Positions 1 through 11,627 of a DNA stretch of 64,000 nucleotides are shown here, piece by piece. The DNA is from Saksenaea vasiformis B4078. Its lineage: Eukaryota; Mucoromycota; Mucoromycetes; Mucorales; Saksenaeaceae. The notes beneath the pieces were generated by a model. The model made no database searches, had not been told where the DNA came from, and was given only the letters and a program-made list of their open reading frames with translations. A program made the translations under genes and the position numbers. How positions within the stretch are numbered: position 1 is the stretch's first letter; every line of letters begins with the position of its first letter. The stretch spans positions 248,001-312,000 of the forward strand of contig JNDT01002331.1 in assembly GCA_000697055.1 (NCBI GenBank). Reading direction: 5' to 3'.

Positions 1-725
1 TGAACGGCCATTGGCTCCATCATCATTCAACAGGCGATTCGATAGAGCCATTCAGGAATGTAAAGGCATCTTCCCAGGTAAGGAAGAGCAAAGAGAAAAC
101 GGTGACAATTTAACTCTAAATTTGATGGCAGCTTTTGCCGCATCCAGTTTATTGATTTGGTCCAACACAAATCAATTTGACACTTTGCGGAACGGGTAAA
201 CATAGGCTGAAGGAAAAATCCCAAGTCTAAACCAACTTGTTAGATTTGTTTGCCTTCAAACGTTATTGCTTATTTTCTTGCCATGGGCATTGGCTTGTCC
301 TTCCTCACATGTCAATCGTTTCACTCGGATAGCCTATCGTTGTGCACTCGCCTGGACACTGGTATATAGCGTCACGCCTCACGCAACAAATGCGGTCATT
401 CAGTATGCTATACAACAACTTCATCCCTATGGCACAGATGCAAATTACTGGTGTCGGTCTGGTCAAGAATGGATCTTATAGTTTACAACCAGAGAAAGGA
501 AAGGTAGACTGATTTATTGATGCCACACTCAAGTGAGTCGGATTAATTTATTTCAGTCCAACATGGGCCTATTCAATCAACGTAATAGAGTGCACTTTTT
601 ATTATCTTCTGTCCGTCCATCAATCATAGAGAAACCACTTGATAGAAAAAGAAGAAGAAGAAGAAAAAAACGGAGCTGGAAGTTTGCTAAGCACAAATTC
701 ATTACTTCTACATGAATACTTTTTC
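1..725. other. gene-poor left edge
   Basis: No gene can be supported here. Short open stretches run from 11-199 and 266-481 on the plus strand, but neither has a recognisable domain or a convincing splice partner. A purine-rich tract of GAA repeats lies at about 640-670. The stretch may hold the 3' end of a gene that begins outside the window, and it includes the downstream region of the dehydrogenase gene that ends at 726. Confidence 0.4.
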
Positions 726-1904
726 TTAATCCTTTTTGATTTCACGTCTAACTTTCATGGCCTTGTAATCACCATTCAATGGAATACCCATCTTCATAAT
801 CTCCGTAAACACATTCCAATCGAGCACCTTGACCATGATGATCTTCATGATCACTGTGATAATACCTTGATCGGCTACCACCACTTTACCAGCATTACGA
901 CAAATTGTGTCTGCAATGACACTCGGAGAAGAAGACAGTTTCTGAGCAGACAAGAGGGCAGACATCTTACCGGCATTGCTATAAAAGTTCGAATTGATGG
1001 GTGATGGATGCTATTATCCACGATAAGTCTTGTGCAACATCATAATCAGATAAAGAAAACTTACCACAACCAACACATCGATCCCGTCCTCAGCGTATTC
1101 AGCTGCAATAGATGCTGCAAATGTAGTCAAGAACACCTTAGTAGATGCTTTTGTATAAATAAATAGTGTCAGTACTTGGTACATCGCCGTTTCCCGTTAG
1201 GACTTACCATATAATGCGCTCATTGGGTTAGGAATAAAGCCAGCGCTGCTAGAGGTAAAGGTAACCAAGCCCTTGAGACCCTTGTCCAGCATACGGTTCA
1301 AGAAATAGTGAGACAAGTTCAAGCCAGCAGTAACATTTGTGTGGTAATTGGCCATATTACGCTTGATTGCTGTATCGGCAAAGGCACCGGTTGTGATGAA
1401 GCCGGCATTGTTGCACAAGATTTGAACGTCAATGTCCTGGGTCGCCTGCTTCAAAGCTTCCATGTATGTTTGGCCTTCGGAATCAGACAAATCACAGCCA
1501 ACAAATCGGAACTGCACATTTGGAAACTCTTTCACAATGGTTTCCTTGAACTGTGCCATTAATGTATCATCAAGTGCAGCGACGACCACGTTCAAACCCT
1601 GCGACGCGAACTTGCGAACAATGGCAGCACCAATACCCGATGAGCCACCAGTAACAAGCGCCCTAAACGTACCAGCATCAGTTAAACAGCAAGGCAATAG
1701 GGGTTCTTTTCACATTACCATTGCGCATTGTACTTCTTCTTGAGGTTCTGTTCTTTACAGACGAATGCACCATAAAAGACCAAGGCCAAGTAAGGGACCA
1801 CGGAAAAGAATCCAATCCAAAATAATACTACGCTTATTTATAAGCGCTTCCTTTCCGTTAAAAAACATTTTCTACTTATTACCTGACGTGATGGAGATGA
1901 GCAT
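726..1904 (-). CDS. membrane-anchored short-chain dehydrogenase/reductase
   Basis: Five exons (1904-1876, 1832-1719, 1662-1208, 1147-1065, 1010-726) sum to 966 nt and give 321 aa. An N-terminal hydrophobic segment (about residues 10-35, VVLFWIGFFSVVPYLALVF) would anchor it in a membrane, probably the ER. The Rossmann fold follows: cofactor motif TGGSSGIG, then NNAG, catalytic Ser in FTSSSAG, and the YASTK (YxxxK) active site, which is formed across an intron. Size and anchor resemble 3-ketodihydrosphingosine reductase or the very-long-chain 3-ketoacyl-CoA reductase, but the sequence does not settle which. All introns are 44-60 bp with GT-AG ends. The start was chosen because it is the only ATG that keeps phase through exon 1. 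The substrate is unknown. Confidence 0.85.
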
Positions 1905-2539
1905 CTCGGAAAAGGTGGGTGGCCAAAGAAAAAAGTCGCTCGACAGATTTGATGCGTGGGACAACGAACGACTCCGCTCGAATTCTTAACCGGCTGAGAG
2001 ACTATCCGATATTGAAGCGCAAACGCGTCAACGTTACATCGGATGCCATTACAGCATCCTTTAGACACAGTTTACCGAATGCTTTCTTTCACACTATTCT
2101 AAGTCAATTCTGCGTCCACGACGAGTAACAGTTCCGTGTCTATATCACCAAGTACACTTTATGAACTTGCATAACATTACTTTCTGACCGTAGCTGTCCC
2201 TTTTGCGTGGTGAGGAAATTGCAACAACAGCGTTTGTGTTCCTATCCGTAAAAGCAGCTTATACACACGCGATTGAATCATCCAGTTCCTTTCACGCTCC
2301 TCTCTTCGGGAGAGCGGATACTATGTGAGCTTATTCATCGTGCCTTCGTTATGACATGACTTCTTCATCCTCCCTAGTCATCACCAGAAATGCCAACTAT
2401 ACTTCCATCATAGAAAAAGAAAAGAAAAAAATGTAGTCGTTGCTCTTGTGAACAAAGAGTATTGATACGACGTAACACTGTGTATTCGTCACTGGGTGTT
2501 GGTTGACGCAAAGCGTATAATTTATGTACAATTGTAGTT
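1905..2539. other. intergenic, upstream of the dehydrogenase gene
   Basis: This stretch separates the dehydrogenase start (1904, minus) from the stop of the TXNDC17-like gene (2540, minus). It should hold the dehydrogenase promoter and the 3' UTR of its neighbour. I see no coding signal or repeat in it. Confidence 0.4.
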
Positions 2540-2968
2540 CTAGTTCTGAACAAATGCATCAAGCTTTTCCTTGTCTGCGCATTCATCCTCTACAAGACGT
2601 TCACCAGGGCCATTCTATTCACCGTAGGCAAAACATAAGAAAAGCTTCAATAGAGATTACTACGTTACCTTGGACCATTTATACAAAGTGGGAATAGCTG
2701 GCACATTGAAACGTGCACGATAAACGTTCGATGGATTGTTCTTCCAGTCACTGCGCAGACCAACTGGAGCTTCAATAAGGACTGCATTGGCCACAGGCAG
2801 CAGGGTCTTGCGGACCAAGGGATCAGCAATCACGCAATCAGGGCACCAGGATTCCGAAGTCTCAGGCATCTCGGTACCAAAGAACAGAACGAACACCTTG
2901 TTGTCGCCAACAAGCTGTTCTTCAATTGTTTTGTCAAAGTCTTCAACAGTAACGCGAATGGCTTTCAT
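2540..2968 (-). CDS. TXNDC17/TRP14-like thioredoxin-domain protein
   Basis: Two exons (2968-2669 and 2614-2540) give 124 aa, the usual length of the family. The active site WCPDC sits at about residues 41-45 and is the hallmark of TXNDC17 (TRP14, DUF953), a small cytosolic disulfide reductase that acts on peptide and cystine disulfides rather than ribonucleotide reductase. The segment VPAIPTLYKW carries the thioredoxin cis-proline motif. The 54-bp intron separates the last 24 residues. An upstream in-frame codon at 3010 would add 14 residues. I prefer the methionine at 2968 because the protein then begins at the same point as known family members. Confidence 0.9.
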
Positions 2969-3220
2969 AATGCTTGCGAAGAAGACTTGGTGCGCAGCGC
3001 GAGCTGGCAAAAAACTTTTCGGATAATTTTTTTAACCATGGAGAGGGTAGACGCTGGATTGGCCGATGCTCGCATTGCACAATGGGCGGCAAGGATAGTG
3101 TCGTGTAACCAATCATTCACAAGGACAACTTCAGTAACGCTGTTTACTCAATGCTCCTTTATGCCGCTCTACATAGATTATTATCCTATGAACACGATTA
3201 AGTTTGCGGCTATTCATACT

Positions 3221-3430
3221 TTACGAAATTATTTCGTCAATGAAAGCAACCTGTATCAGAGCAGCAATGGAACAATACGTGGATGACATCTTATTCCAGT
3301 GAGCATGTTCACGCGTTCGCAGTGGTGCATCTTCAACCGAATTGTTGGGGAGGGTTGATAAGATGAACTTGTCTTTCCCAATACGCTGAAACGGCCATTT
3401 TTGGGTGTTAAAATCTGCAGAAGAAGGCAT
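3221..3430 (-). CDS. possible small protein of 69 aa
   Basis: An ATG-initiated reading frame of 69 codons that I do not recognise. It contains a basic N-terminal half and a tail with some hydrophobic residues. A GT after codon 60 (CTGATACAG followed by gttgct) could be a splice donor, but I find no good downstream exon. It lies between the TXNDC17-like gene and FES1. It may be a real short gene or chance; nothing but length and a plausible start supports it. Confidence 0.2.
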   Translation of the reverse strand: MPSSADFNTQKWPFQRIGKDKFILSTLPNNSVEDAPLRTREHAHWNKMSSTYCSIAALIQVAFIDEIIS

Positions 3431-3962
3431 CTCGCGACCTGTTATGGAAGATGACTAATCGTGATGTGACAACATCTACTTGAACTGACGCAAGATCTAT
3501 TACTGTTTATTGGAATCTATTTTACCCTATTCTAAACAGATTTTGTGTCCGGAAGGTAATCATCTTACGTTGAGAAGAAAAAAGAGCGTATGCAGTTAGC
3601 ACACCAATTATGGCAAAGAGTCCATAAACTGCTTACATGAAGTTGATCCTCCCATGGACGCAAAATCAAGGAGAAGCACATTAGTAATACAACAATAGCC
3701 ACCCCAGCCCGCTTTCATCACTACATCTAACCAGTGGTTCGTAATATTCTTAGGCTAATTACCATTGTTTGCCATCATTTCTCAATAGCAAATCAATGCG
3801 CATATTTTAACTACAGCATGAACGAATTTGGTACAACTGCTGCGCTCCATAGATAATCTCTGGTCTTATGAATATCCTTCTGCGAGGCAGTTATCATTAG
3901 ATAGCTATCATCACTGACAAAGATTTATAATAATAAGTGTGTATTTACAGTCGATATATCAT
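3431..3962. other. intergenic downstream of FES1
   Basis: AT-rich DNA with no coding signal that I can see. It contains the 3' UTR side of FES1 (stop at 3963). No repeat or structured RNA was recognised. Confidence 0.4.
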
Positions 3963-5144
3963 CTAAGCAAGCAGATAATCCCATTCATCTTTATCTAAAT
4001 TGAGGTTTTCTGCTCCGTATTTGTTTCGTGCTGCCTCAATATGCTTCTTCAATGCGGGCGAAATAGTTGTCTTGGTTTGTGAAACAAGAGTGTGGAGCGT
4101 ACGTAATGCCTAGTAATGCGGTTGTCAGATAAAAAGAGCGCTCACAAAAACAAAATACGAACCTTCTCTACCATATCCTCATCTTCTTCTTGCTCAGTGT
4201 ATTTGACTAGCACAGCCTGAAGATCATCGACAGTGCCCATGGCAAGGAGGTCAGATGCTAGCGCATCGTTCTCCAACATCAAGCTGTTAAACGAGAAGAT
4301 AACCTTGCGCATTGTAGCCTTGTCTATAACGGACGCTTAATTCCAAGTCGTTATAGTCATGTACATTACCATCCGAGGCTTTCACGATATCTGTAAGCAC
4401 TTTGAAGCCCTCCAACTTCTTGAATGCTTCGATGCCTTCGGGGAAATGTTTGAGGAAACCAGAAATTGCGTACTGTGCTTTCGATCGAACTTCTTTATCC
4501 TCGTCTTTGTTTTTGAGTATCTGCACCAAGGGCTCAAGGCCATTATTTTTCAGGAACTACGTCTTTTTTTCAGTTTCTCGGTCCAAGCAAGTTATAGGCC
4601 ACTACGTACTGCTCGCTGAGCTTCAAGGTTATTCTGCACAGCTGTTCCGCAAACCCACGCAACACCTTTACGAACAGCAACTTCCTTGGCAGATAGCTGC
4701 GAGATGAGATCGGGCCAAAGCTTCATGTTCTCGATATCTTCGTTTGCGCATCAATTAAACAAGCAAATTCAAACCAAATCAACCTACTTTTCGCATTGTC
4801 AATACCCTCGACAAGCTAACAAAGTTGGTGAGCATGAGAAGACAGACTGGTTGTGGCATACCAATTCAAGATTGTCTAAAGCGATCTCTTTGTTTTCTAC
4901 GGTATCTTCTGGATCAATAACGCACTGCACAGCCTCTGTTACAAGAATTCAGTAAAGTGGGAAGATATGGCGCGCTCGGACCTTTCATTCGTGTCGCGTC
5001 ATCCTTCCCCAGGATGGCTTCGATAATGGCAGGATCGAATTTAGAAGGATCGGGTTTCTGTTCACCTCGGCGGATAGCTTCAGCAGTTTTTTGCAGTTGA
5101 TCCTTGTCGCTGTTGTTCACAGCCCATTGCAATAGTTTCTCCAT
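3963..5144 (-). CDS. FES1: Hsp70 nucleotide exchange factor Fes1 (HspBP1 family)
   Basis: Seven exons (5144-4982, 4935-4862, 4815-4788, 4737-4610, 4556-4370, 4323-4163, 4109-3963) sum to 888 nt and give 295 aa, typical of Fes1. The N-terminus MEKLLQWAVNNS is the Fes1 signature, and the rest forms armadillo-like helices, including AVQNNLEAQRA and LKNNGLEPLVQIL. Fes1 releases ADP from cytosolic Hsp70 and helps target misfolded clients for degradation. The second in-frame methionine at 5144 was chosen over one six codons upstream because it gives the conserved MEKLLQW start. The first donor (gtccga) is weak, but phase is preserved at every junction. Exon 3 is only 28 nt. Confidence 0.95.
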
Positions 5145-5433
5145 GATAATCGATCGAATCACACAGAAGAATCAACTTTTTTTTTGTATTAAGCGTCCAA
5201 GGTGACTGCCAGGAAAGGTGTCCGGCAACAATTTTCAAGCTCCATTTTCTTTTTGTTTCTTTGTTGTTCGACCACAATGTGATCCCAACTTACTGATATC
5301 TTTTTTGCCCACATTCTTACGTTCAATAGACTGAATAGACGCGTGGCCAAGTTTCGCTATATCATAGGAGTAATATATGCCAAAATTTCTTTCTTTTCAT
5401 GATGTGTCATTCTGTACAAATAGATGCAGTAAT

Positions 5434-6640
5434 TTACAGGGTTGAAACTGATCCTAAGCGAAGTGATTTATAAACTGCCCCACGTTGGTAGGAGGAATCC
5501 CGCAGCGATCCTTCTTTCTTGGCGACTCCCTTTTTGGATCGTTTTTTTGGAGCTGATTCATCCTCATCTTCATCCTCCGACCTACATTATCATTAAGTAT
5601 TCGTTACTTGATAGTAATGAACCATACCATTCGATAAGCGCAGTGCTATTCATGCGATTGGATATAGTTTTCCAGCTAAAACGGATAATGCTTGGGAAAC
5701 CGAAAAATGGATCTTCATGTTCGTCGAGCCATTTTACTGTGTTTGGATCAGAAGGATAGCCTGATCCAAAGTCTTTTGATATGTCTAGTCCATCTTCTGT
5801 CCAAATCCAGTTTTGGATAATTTGGTCACGCGTCACCTTGGCACAGATACTGGCTGCACTAACAATGGGGTAGAGCGCATCTGCTTTGGGCTCTACCGTA
5901 ATTTCAATTCCAGGGAAATACTGAGAAAGTTTGAGCTGGTAGGACTTGGAAGGACCCACTGGATCGACATAGATCTACAATGGGTGGGTTTGAGACAACA
6001 ACACGACTAATGAAGAGACGCGTACCGCGGTCACATTTATCTTTTCGTTCAAAACGGCACGGATCAATCGGAACGTAGCGTCATGGGCCATTTCGTTCAA
6101 ATTGAATGGCGGTCGAGAAAACATGTTTGTAGAAATATCTCGTGGGGAGATCACGTAAACTGCCCAGCCTACCCAGTCCAGATTGTCCTGAATCACCTTG
6201 GCAAGCGCTGTTCGCCGACTTTCCGTCAATTTCTTGGAATCTGTTAAAGACGTGCTTTGAATTGATGTCGTGTGTTTCTCTTTCCCTACCATCAAATCCG
6301 AGCTTCTTAAATTCCTCGTATCGGGAGAGGGGACAATAGCTGACAGCGTACACCATCGGTCCTGGCGCGTTGTTAAGTTGTGGGCTACTCGATCGTTCGT
6401 AGTATTACCTAAGCATGGACCTCTTCCAGCTTCATCCACACCCAGAACACATGGTTCATTTATCTTGTCTATACGATTCTCAACTAACAATTGGGGAACA
6501 GGACTTGCGTAGGTATATGATGCTGTCACGGGTACTTGGACTGAAGGGAGCAAAGCAATCGTCTCCGTAAGCTCGTCAACACTCATTGCCTGACTATCCT
6601 GTTCTTCAGTCATGCTTGAAGGCGACGCAACTTCATCCAT
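5434..6640 (-). CDS. RNH201: ribonuclease H2 catalytic subunit A
   Basis: Five exons (6640-6409, 6361-6290, 6240-6026, 5974-5628, 5581-5434) give 337 aa. RNase H2 cleaves the RNA of RNA-DNA hybrids and single ribonucleotides embedded in nuclear DNA. The type II RNase H motifs are present in order: GVDEAGRGP (first two acidic catalytic residues), DSKKLT, YVDPVG (catalytic Asp) and ASICAKVTRD (catalytic Asp). The first 60 residues are a low-complexity acidic extension. After the catalytic domain comes an acidic then lysine-rich tail (EDEDEDE, then KKRSKKGVAKK) that resembles a nuclear targeting segment. It lies 290 bp upstream of FES1 on the same strand. Confidence 0.95.
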
Positions 6641-8487
6641 ATTGTGAAAGAGCTTGTTTTACCAGCTCTTCGCGAAGGGAACGCCGCTTGAAGAAGTCAC
6701 GGATTTCCCGTCAGACAGTTTAGGGGAACACTATGGTGCACTACATACGACAAGAGAGTTAGTACATATACTGGAAGCTTGAGAGATGTACCTTTTTATT
6801 CACTGACACCTGTTTCTGGTATAAGATCTAGTACAAAATTGACTGGTACAAGACTTGTGCAGGGTGTAAATTATTAGCGGGAAATGAGCATCACGTTCTC
6901 ATTTTTCACGTTTATTCACATTTGTGAAAAGGGTCCACCGAGCAAAATAAGCAAAAAATAAACTAAGTAGAATGTGAAGAGGAGAAGAGGAAAACATTTA
7001 CCGGCCAGCTTATAAAGAAACTATCTGACACATGATCTCCAACTTCATTTAGTCTTCCAAACGCTGCCTATCCAAGACAGTGTAATTTACGTACAGAATC
7101 GCAGCGTATCCCTTGGGTTCACTTAAATTAGAGGGCCATCATAGTTGAACGAGCATGATATGAAGTACGCGCGAATATGGCCTTTTTAACGATCGCATTG
7201 TTCCCGATCAGACGTGCATCACTATTCGGATCGAGAATACCCAACCAAAGTTGCATCCGCACAGATCCGCTCTCATCAACACATCAAAAAGATATAAGAA
7301 AGCACCAGTGCAACGGATAAATCCAGCAATTTTGCTGCCCGTGAAATTTTTCGCAACTTCGTAAGAGGCTTTCCTTCGGACAGCCATTCATAGTCCTCTT
7401 GGACAGCCAATTAGCATCATCGCTTTGTACTCCAAATGAGTTTCCTAGCATACACGCGACGAATTAAATGTATGCACCATTTGGTCGATCAGTGATAATG
7501 GAATTCTTTGGCAGATACTCTTACCGTATTATGTTACTGCTGTGAGGGTACCAGTCCCAACAATTTTTTTGGGGACAACAAAATGATTGGAAACTGTCTT
7601 TCCTTCTTTATTCTCCCCAAATATTTCTCCAGGATAAGCGCCATCTTTGTAAGAACCGTACAACTAAAGTATTGTATATCATCCACAGATGCACAAGTAT
7701 GGCGAAAAGTGGATGCTTTACTGTTACCATGAATATCCGCTTTTACAAAGATAAGCATTTATCCCATACAGAACCTTCTGATAACATCTTTCATAGTCAT
7801 ATAACACTTGCGCACAAACAGGGCTATGAAAAGATCATACAAAGGCGAATCAAGGCATGCTTTTCTTTGCAGCTACATATGTTGCGAACATTTTCTGATA
7901 AGTACTTTCTTATTTATGATCGTACAGCCAGCTATTTCATCGTATTTTTTTTAGATATGGATCTGGACTGCAGGATGGCAATGAAAGGCTTCAGAAAGCT
8001 ACACCCAGTTGACAAAATCGTTACTGATTTTGATTGGCTGAAATCGGCTTGGATTCTGAAAAGGTCACACATTGGATTGTTGCCTGCCTTCCTGTAGTCC
8101 ATGTGCACGAAAGTGCACGTATCGCCGTAGATAATACGGTTTGATATTTAAGGTAAGCAAATCCCTATAGTCTCACTAATTTTCTAATCATGTTATTAGG
8201 TTCGTTATTAATCATTCATACTTCACAAGTCATTCATCTATCAGAAAAGTCATCCCAGTCAATTCTATACTGGATACCATTTTTAATACCATGCGTCACC
8301 GGTTAAGGGTAGGTTTTTATGCTTTTTATACTATTAGCTGACCTCAAAACAGTGCACCATAGGTCACCGTAGTCACGCGGTCAAAAGAAGGCTGATGATG
8401 GACGGCTTTGGCTGTCCGAAGGCAAATCCTTTCGTAAGAGGACTGCTCTGCCTGACAGAAACCTGAAGTTCGAGTTCCATTATCACC
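6641..8487. other. gene-poor stretch with a split inverted repeat
   Basis: No gene is supported. A 141-codon open stretch on the plus strand (7672-8097) lacks an ATG context, splice sites or recognisable domains. Two short inverted segments occur at 7373-7386 and 8409-8422 (CCTTCGGACAGCCA and its complement). The RNH201 promoter should lie just above 6640, and that of the COI1-like gene just below 8488. Confidence 0.4.
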
Positions 8488-9100
8488 ATGTCATTCATTC
8501 CTCGTCTTTTATCTAGCAATGGGTTACGATCGTCAGCAAGACAGAGAATAATGCCAATGGCTGCACGACAGCAACTGACTCAGACTCGATGGATGGCGAT
8601 GACTGAGAATCCTAGCGGCTTAAGGTCTGCCGCATGGCATTTCAAGCGTCAGCGTCATTTGCCCTATTTCTTAGAGTATCTGATGTGGGTGGTCTTTGGA
8701 TCCGAAGCTCTGCATCTCATTTGGCTAAAAATGGAATACAAAGAGTATAAGGAAAAGGCTGAGCACAAGATACGCTTGCTTCAGGAGATTGTTGATCGAA
8801 TTGAACAAGGCCAGGAACTCAACGACGATTTCCGAGAAGAGATCCGAATGGTTTTGCTGAATGGAAAGCGTGCGGATGAAGGTTCCGATATAAATGATGA
8901 CTACCTCAATAAATGTAAGTTGCAAAGGTAATTATACTATGGACGTACTAAACTCTCTTTGCATAGTGATCGCATCTTATGAAGAAGAAGCGTCGAAAGC
9001 ACCAGTCAAAGCTGTAGAACAACCTGAAAAAGAATATGCTTGGCCAGAGCGGGAAGACGTTGATAAGAAAACCGATAAAAAAAAGGCATTCTTTCTGTAA
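8488..9100 (+). CDS. mitochondrial inner-membrane protein, DUF5321/COI1-like
   Basis: Two exons (8488-8914, 8967-9100) give 186 aa. The first 35-40 residues are rich in Arg, Ser and Ala and lack acids (RLLSSNGLRSSARQRIMPMA), as expected of a mitochondrial presequence. One membrane helix follows (YFLEYLMWVVFGSEALHLIWL), then a charged coiled-coil stretch (about residues 78-125) and an acidic-to-lysine-rich tail. The motif SEALHLIWLKMEY and the following helix resemble fungal DUF5321 proteins such as yeast COI1, which interacts with cytochrome oxidase. The gene model is firm; the family assignment is from memory of the motif and is tentative. The 52-bp intron is GT-AG. Confidence 0.8.
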
Positions 9101-9497
9101 TATCCAAGAAAATACATTTCATAATAGACGTGATTATACTCTCTTTCCTTACTACCATTGACAACATTAAATTAACCGGCGCAAAACATGGAATGAAGAA
9201 TGATCAATAACTACAATCACTTACCACATTTTCATGTGCTGCTAGAAAAGGATAACGGTTGTCAGCTATAATATCATCAGATGAACATCCCTACTTTTTT
9301 GGAACTTGACATATGGACAAATTGCTTACGGTCAATCGTATGCGCCTTGACTGGAGAGTAACTGTTGACAACACCTGATGATCAAAGTTGACCACAGAAC
9401 TATCCATTATGTTCTGTCACAAAGTTTCAACTTTTTTCCCCATTGTATGTGCGTTCTCCCTCCTTGTACCCATTGTTCTGCTTCCTACGTGATGTAC

Positions 9498-9507
9498 CTA
9501 TAAAAGA
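9498..9507 (+). promoter_or_regulatory. TATA box upstream of the small proline-rich ORF
   Basis: The sequence CTATAAAAGA lies 56 bp before the ATG at 9563. Spacing and sequence fit a strong TATA element for a highly expressed short transcript. It is one of the clearest TATA boxes in the window. Confidence 0.5.
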
Positions 9508-9562
9508 GCAAGTGGTCTGGTGTTCTTGAAAAAACAAAACAAACACATCGCAACACGCAAAC

Positions 9563-9694
9563 ATGCCGCCTATCAGACCAACCAAGCCTCCTCTTCCAAG
9601 ACCTTACCCGCCCTGGGGTCCCATCCGCAAACCAAGAGATTGGCAGATTTACCATAAAAATGACGAAGGAAATCACGACCATGTGTATTTGTAA
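9563..9694 (+). CDS. 43-residue proline-rich, aromatic peptide
   Basis: An uninterrupted ATG-to-TAA frame of 43 codons. The first half is Pro-rich and basic (PTKPPLPRPYPPWGP), the second half polar with several His (GNHDHVYL). There is no signal peptide or membrane helix. A TATA box stands 56 bp upstream, and a purine-rich leader precedes the ATG. It ends 25 bp before the convergent stop of the SET-domain gene, so the two 3' UTRs probably overlap. I do not recognise the peptide. It could be a real micro-protein or a frame within an untranslated transcript. Confidence 0.4.
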   Translation: MPPIRPTKPPLPRPYPPWGPIRKPRDWQIYHKNDEGNHDHVYL

Positions 9695-9719
9695 TGCATC
9701 TGAATACTATGTTTTACAA

Positions 9720-11627
9720 TTAAAGCTCCCGAAGTTTAACATCAATATCTAATAACATGCCCTTGGTAATATCTATTGTTTCATCCCAAATTTGGCGCAG
9801 AAATACCAGCGCAAATGGGTGCCATTGGATAGACTGCCGTTGCGACAGCTTCTACATAAGAGCAGCATATAAGCATTTATATCTAAATATAAGCCATTTC
9901 CTGTCTTACTTGAAGTGCCTCTATTTCGTCTGTAGCTGATTGTATCACGCGCTTGCAAATCGTTTGTAGCATAATCAGCATACGTCTCTCATTGTATTCG
10001 CTGATCTGTTCAACTTCTCCCATCACCATATCCTGCCATTCAAGCACGCGCCGTTCAAACCCAGCTGATTCTGGTCCCTCTAAGGCCAGCAATCGTAACG
10101 CGCATATCAACCGATATGACATCTCATCTTTCTTGATGGAGTAATCTCTGGAGGATATACACTTCCTCAGTTTCCGTCCTTACACTCAAGGAAGACACTT
10201 ACCCCGCATACCTGAAAACAAAGCAATAGAGCCAGTTAGGATCGCATAACGACTTCTTGTACATCTTACCCTGCTTTTTCTAGAATGCTCTTTTTCATCT
10301 GAGCGCCACGCTTTGTTTCTACCTCATCAAAGAGCATCCAAATCTCGTTGTCCAGTAATACAAAGTTGAACACATTATTGGGCAAAACGAACCCATACTC
10401 TTTCAAGATGGCGAGATTATCGTGCGGGCCGTAGTTAATAAAGACCTTGTATATCTCCTTTAGTGACTACATATCATAGGCTTCTGACTCACCTGTTCCC
10501 CTTTCTTGTATGGAATAAAAGTGCGTATCTCGAAACATTGATTTCTTGCATTGAAGCCGCTTTCAATCTATGCATTATTCTCGATATGATGTTTTACATA
10601 GCTTGTTCCGCCTACCTTTGCTTCACAAGAGTGATTGAGAAAATCCAACATTGGAGCCATGGCTATGTTTCCGCCCTTTGCTGTGGCATCTGCAGTAGTC
10701 ATATGGATACAACGGGTATTAACTATCGGGCATAATTAGATTGCAGTACTTTGAAGTTACACAGGATGTACCACATAGCCATGCCCATTCGTACTCTTCG
10801 TAGCTAAGCGATTCTTTTCGTGTAGTGGCTATAGTCTGAAAATTTTGTTAGTAATAGATAATCGGATAAGTATTATAGCATCCGCTCACGTTTAAGAATC
10901 TCAAAGCTGCGGTGTAATCGGCTCGGATTTTACTACGTTGTTGGGATACCTCATCTATTCACATGAGAGAAATCCAAAGTTTGAGATCGGCCCCCGGATA
11001 TTATGTAACGTTACCTGTCAAAGATGCGGGAAGATGAGAAGCAAGGGAAGATGGATACTTCACCGGCATCGTATCAAAATGTTTAGGGAGGAGATCCATG
11101 TAAGATCTCCACCAAGAATCTGGCTGTCGACTCAGTAAAACGAGATGAAGAGAAAGTAGTTGATGTGTGCTCAATGGATGGCGTCCGTAATGTTTCATTA
11201 ATGACTCATTGGATATCAAAAAGGATTTTGGTACGGATACAATGACTTCGCCCGCCTAGAAATACAGATTTAGTTTCCTAGGCAATCGAGATACATCTCA
11301 CTTACAGCAATATCTGATGTAGCCATCATACCTCAAATACGAAACTTGAGCATCATTACAAAAGGAAAACAAACCACTTACCACGACCGGTATCTATCAT
11401 AAAATAACGTAAGCCTTTGATATCAGAAGGTTTTATCTACGTACTCGGAAAGTCGGCTAGAGCCAGGTTTGTCTTTGGAAAGTTATTCTGACGGAGCCAT
11501 GAAAGAAATCGATCGTACTTTTCATCGCGAACCACTGATCATAGTGAGTAACATGATTGTCAGACGTTTGACACTTACATGTTCCATGCACACGATCTGT
11601 CATGTCGTGCTGCAAAACTTTTGGCAT
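9720..11627 (-). CDS. SETD4-like SET-domain protein-lysine methyltransferase
   Basis: At least ten exons joined by short introns. Reading 5' to 3' they carry YDRFLSWLRQNNFPKT, TGRGMMATSDI and GEVIVSVPKSFL, then a helical insert (LPKHFDTMPVKYP). Next come EEYEWAWLCV, PMLDFLNHSC (the NHS cofactor motif), INYGPHDNLAILKEYGFV (catalytic GP and Tyr region) and a C-terminal helical domain of the RuBisCO-LSMT substrate-binding type (about 10122-9720). The order matches SETD4 and related non-histone SET methyltransferases, which use S-adenosylmethionine to methylate lysines. The start at 11627 is the first ATG; the frame is open a little further but without an ATG, so an upstream exon is possible. The substrate is unknown. 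Confidence 0.85.

Noticed and set aside
1..199. Resemblance to the Cbl EF-hand linker (ECKGIFPG followed by GDNLTLN)
   Set aside because: The match is about a dozen residues, a splice donor falls inside it, and no SH2-like or RING segment follows.
7672..8097. 141-codon open stretch on the plus strand
   Set aside because: No ATG with good context, no domain, no splice partners; AT-rich composition makes a chance frame likely.
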